From positions 310,001 to 374,000 of the forward strand of contig NC_009441.1 of the NCBI RefSeq assembly GCF_000016645.1: a DNA stretch of 64,000 nt, written 5' to 3'. This document shows positions 63,206 to 64,000 of this stretch, piece by piece. This DNA is from Flavobacterium johnsoniae UW101. Lineage in GTDB: Bacteria > Bacteroidota > Bacteroidia > Flavobacteriales > Flavobacteriaceae. Below the pieces are notes generated by a model. That model saw only the letters and a program-made list of their open reading frames with translations. It had not been told where the DNA came from and made no database searches. Both the position numbers and the translations under genes were made by a program. Numbering within the stretch: position 1 is the stretch's first letter; every line of letters starts with the position of its first letter.

Positions 63206-64000
63206 TTATTTAAAAGCAGTTACAATTAACAATGCCAAACTAGCAAATGCAGTTCCTAAACCTGCCCATTCTCCAGCACTCATCTTTTTTCTTTCCGGCC
63301 TTTCAGGAACAACAATTTGAGAATCAGGCTCTACTTTGGGATAAGATTTAAAAAATAAAAATGAACTTGTTACGGCTGCTTTTCCATTAGGATAGATTAT
63401 ATAAGCTTTTCTTTTCCATCCTTTACTATCAACACCCCCTACAGAATTAATATAGTATTTAAATCCTTTCCCGCTTCTATATGGAATCTCAGATGTTAAT
63501 AATACATTCCCTGTTACTTTAACCCCCTCATTATAGACTGCTACTTCAATCTCGTCTCCAGGAAATAAAGTAACATTAGAATAATGATTTTTATCTTTTA
63601 CAATTTTCTCCCAATTAACAGGAATCGTTGTATACTTCAATTCGTCTCTAAGTCTTTTTGATAATCTAGATTTAAGAGTATCATTTTGTTTTAAGTTAGA
63701 TTCATTCCCAGAAATATCTTTTCCAGAAATATCTTTTTTATCAAAATTAAGATTTACACTTTCCAATTGTTCTATTTGTTCTTCTTTGATTGGTCTTTTA
63801 ATTTTCATACCATCCAAATTAGCTATAGATGTCAATCCTCCAGCTCTCATCACTACATTGTAAACTTTTTCTTTCTTGTTTGCCAATACATATTTTCCTG
63901 GATAAGTTACAGCCCCACTTATTTTAACCATTTCTGGTTTTTCATAAACTGCCATTCGACGAACATTAATGACATCAAAAGGTTTTAGAACAAAATTTTT
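63206..64000 (-). CDS. Polysaccharide export protein with SLBB domains (Wza-like), C-terminal part, cut by window edge
   Basis: The frame is open at the window edge: codons before the Met at 63955 read KNFVLKPFDVINVRR and continue upstream, so the start is outside. The visible part has an SLBB domain (KPEMVKISGAVTYPGKYVLA, RAGGLTSIANLDG), a second beta-rich segment (TLFPGDEIEVAVYNEGVKVT, then PYRSGKGFKYYINSVGG) and a C-terminal hydrophobic segment (AGEWAGLGTAFASLALLIVT). It belongs to the outer-membrane channel family that exports capsule or exopolysaccharide. The C-terminal helix fits the membrane-spanning helix of Wza-like barrels. It overlaps nothing but lies 7 bp from the wzz gene. Confidence 0.88.
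   Translation of the reverse strand, partial: KNFVLKPFDVINVRRMAVYEKPEMVKISGAVTYPGKYVLANKKEKVYNVVMRAGGLTSIANLDGMKIKRPIKEEQIEQLESVNLNFDKKDISGKDISGNESNLKQNDTLKSRLSKRLRDELKYTTIPVNWEKIVKDKNHYSNVTLFPGDEIEVAVYNEGVKVTGNVLLTSEIPYRSGKGFKYYINSVGGVDSKGWKRKAYIIYPNGKAAVTSSFLFFKSYPKVEPDSQIVVPERPERKKMSAGEWAGLGTAFASLALLIVTAFK

Noticed and set aside
1..64000. CRISPR arrays, tRNA/rRNA genes, insertion sequences, prophage genes, toxin-antitoxin or defence systems
   Set aside because: Looked for on both strands; no regularly spaced repeats, clover-leaf sequences, transposase, integrase or defence-type proteins were seen.

Overview
The window is one continuous surface-glycan biosynthesis locus. All 64 genes I can support lie on the minus strand, so transcription runs from position 64000 towards position 1. 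The DNA is strongly AT-rich. Leaders are A/T-rich, recognisable Shine-Dalgarno sequences are rare, and the few promoter candidates match the Bacteroidota -7 element TAnnTTTG. Gene families and protein style point to a member of Flavobacteriia, most likely Flavobacterium or a close relative. That assignment is an inference from style; no rRNA or other marker gene is present. I see no tRNA, rRNA, insertion sequence, phage gene or CRISPR array.

Layout in the direction of transcription. (1) 64000-62125: export genes, a Wza/SLBB outer-membrane export protein (cut by the window edge) and a Wzz-type co-polymerase with no kinase domain. (2) 61946-56411: a compact module of GDPD-like phosphodiesterase, HAD phosphatase, two paralogous nucleotidyltransferases around a small cupin, a WavE-type transferase and a Wzx flippase. 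(3) 56162-54138: two glycosyltransferases (GTs) followed by an AT-rich hairpin. (4) 53978-40690: Wzy polymerase, GTs, a methyltransferase, a WbpV-like reductase, a WecA/WbpL-like initiating transferase, a WxcM/FdtA-like cupin, a PglE-like aminotransferase, rfbC-rfbD-rfbA without rfbB, then gmd and fcl. (5) 40543-38576: a PglF/WbpM-type 4,6-dehydratase, apparently its own transcription unit, ended by a clear intrinsic terminator. (6) 38429-637: a run of 37 nearly gapless genes. It holds the ABC exporter wzm/wzt with a GT between them, an FkbM methyltransferase, an aminotransferase/WbqC/methyltransferase/acetyltransferase group, a beta-propeller GH43-like protein, a long row of GTs including a GT11 fucosyltransferase, the sialic-acid genes neuA-(acyltransferase)-neuB-neuC, an MBOAT O-acyltransferase with two tandem SGNH partners, a CE4-like protein, further GTs and an O-antigen ligase/polymerase. 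(7) 579-1: the N-terminal part of a WcaJ-like initiating sugar phosphotransferase, cut by the window edge.

Taken together the locus can make or prepare GDP-L-fucose, the last steps of dTDP-L-rhamnose, a 4-keto-6-deoxy-HexNAc-derived sugar (QuiNAc/FucNAc and/or a 4-amino sugar), CMP-N-acetylneuraminate, and at least one NDP-activated unit of unknown identity. It encodes two chemically different initiating transferases, two export routes (Wzx/Wzy with Wza/Wzz, and Wzm/Wzt) and about 24 GTs, which is more than one repeat unit needs. It therefore probably serves more than one glycan (capsule or exopolysaccharide, LPS O-chain, perhaps protein O-glycan). The most intriguing parts are the GDPD/HAD/double-nucleotidyltransferase/WavE module, the WbqC-centred amino-sugar group with its beta-propeller protein, and a complete sialic-acid pathway with no recognisable sialyltransferase.
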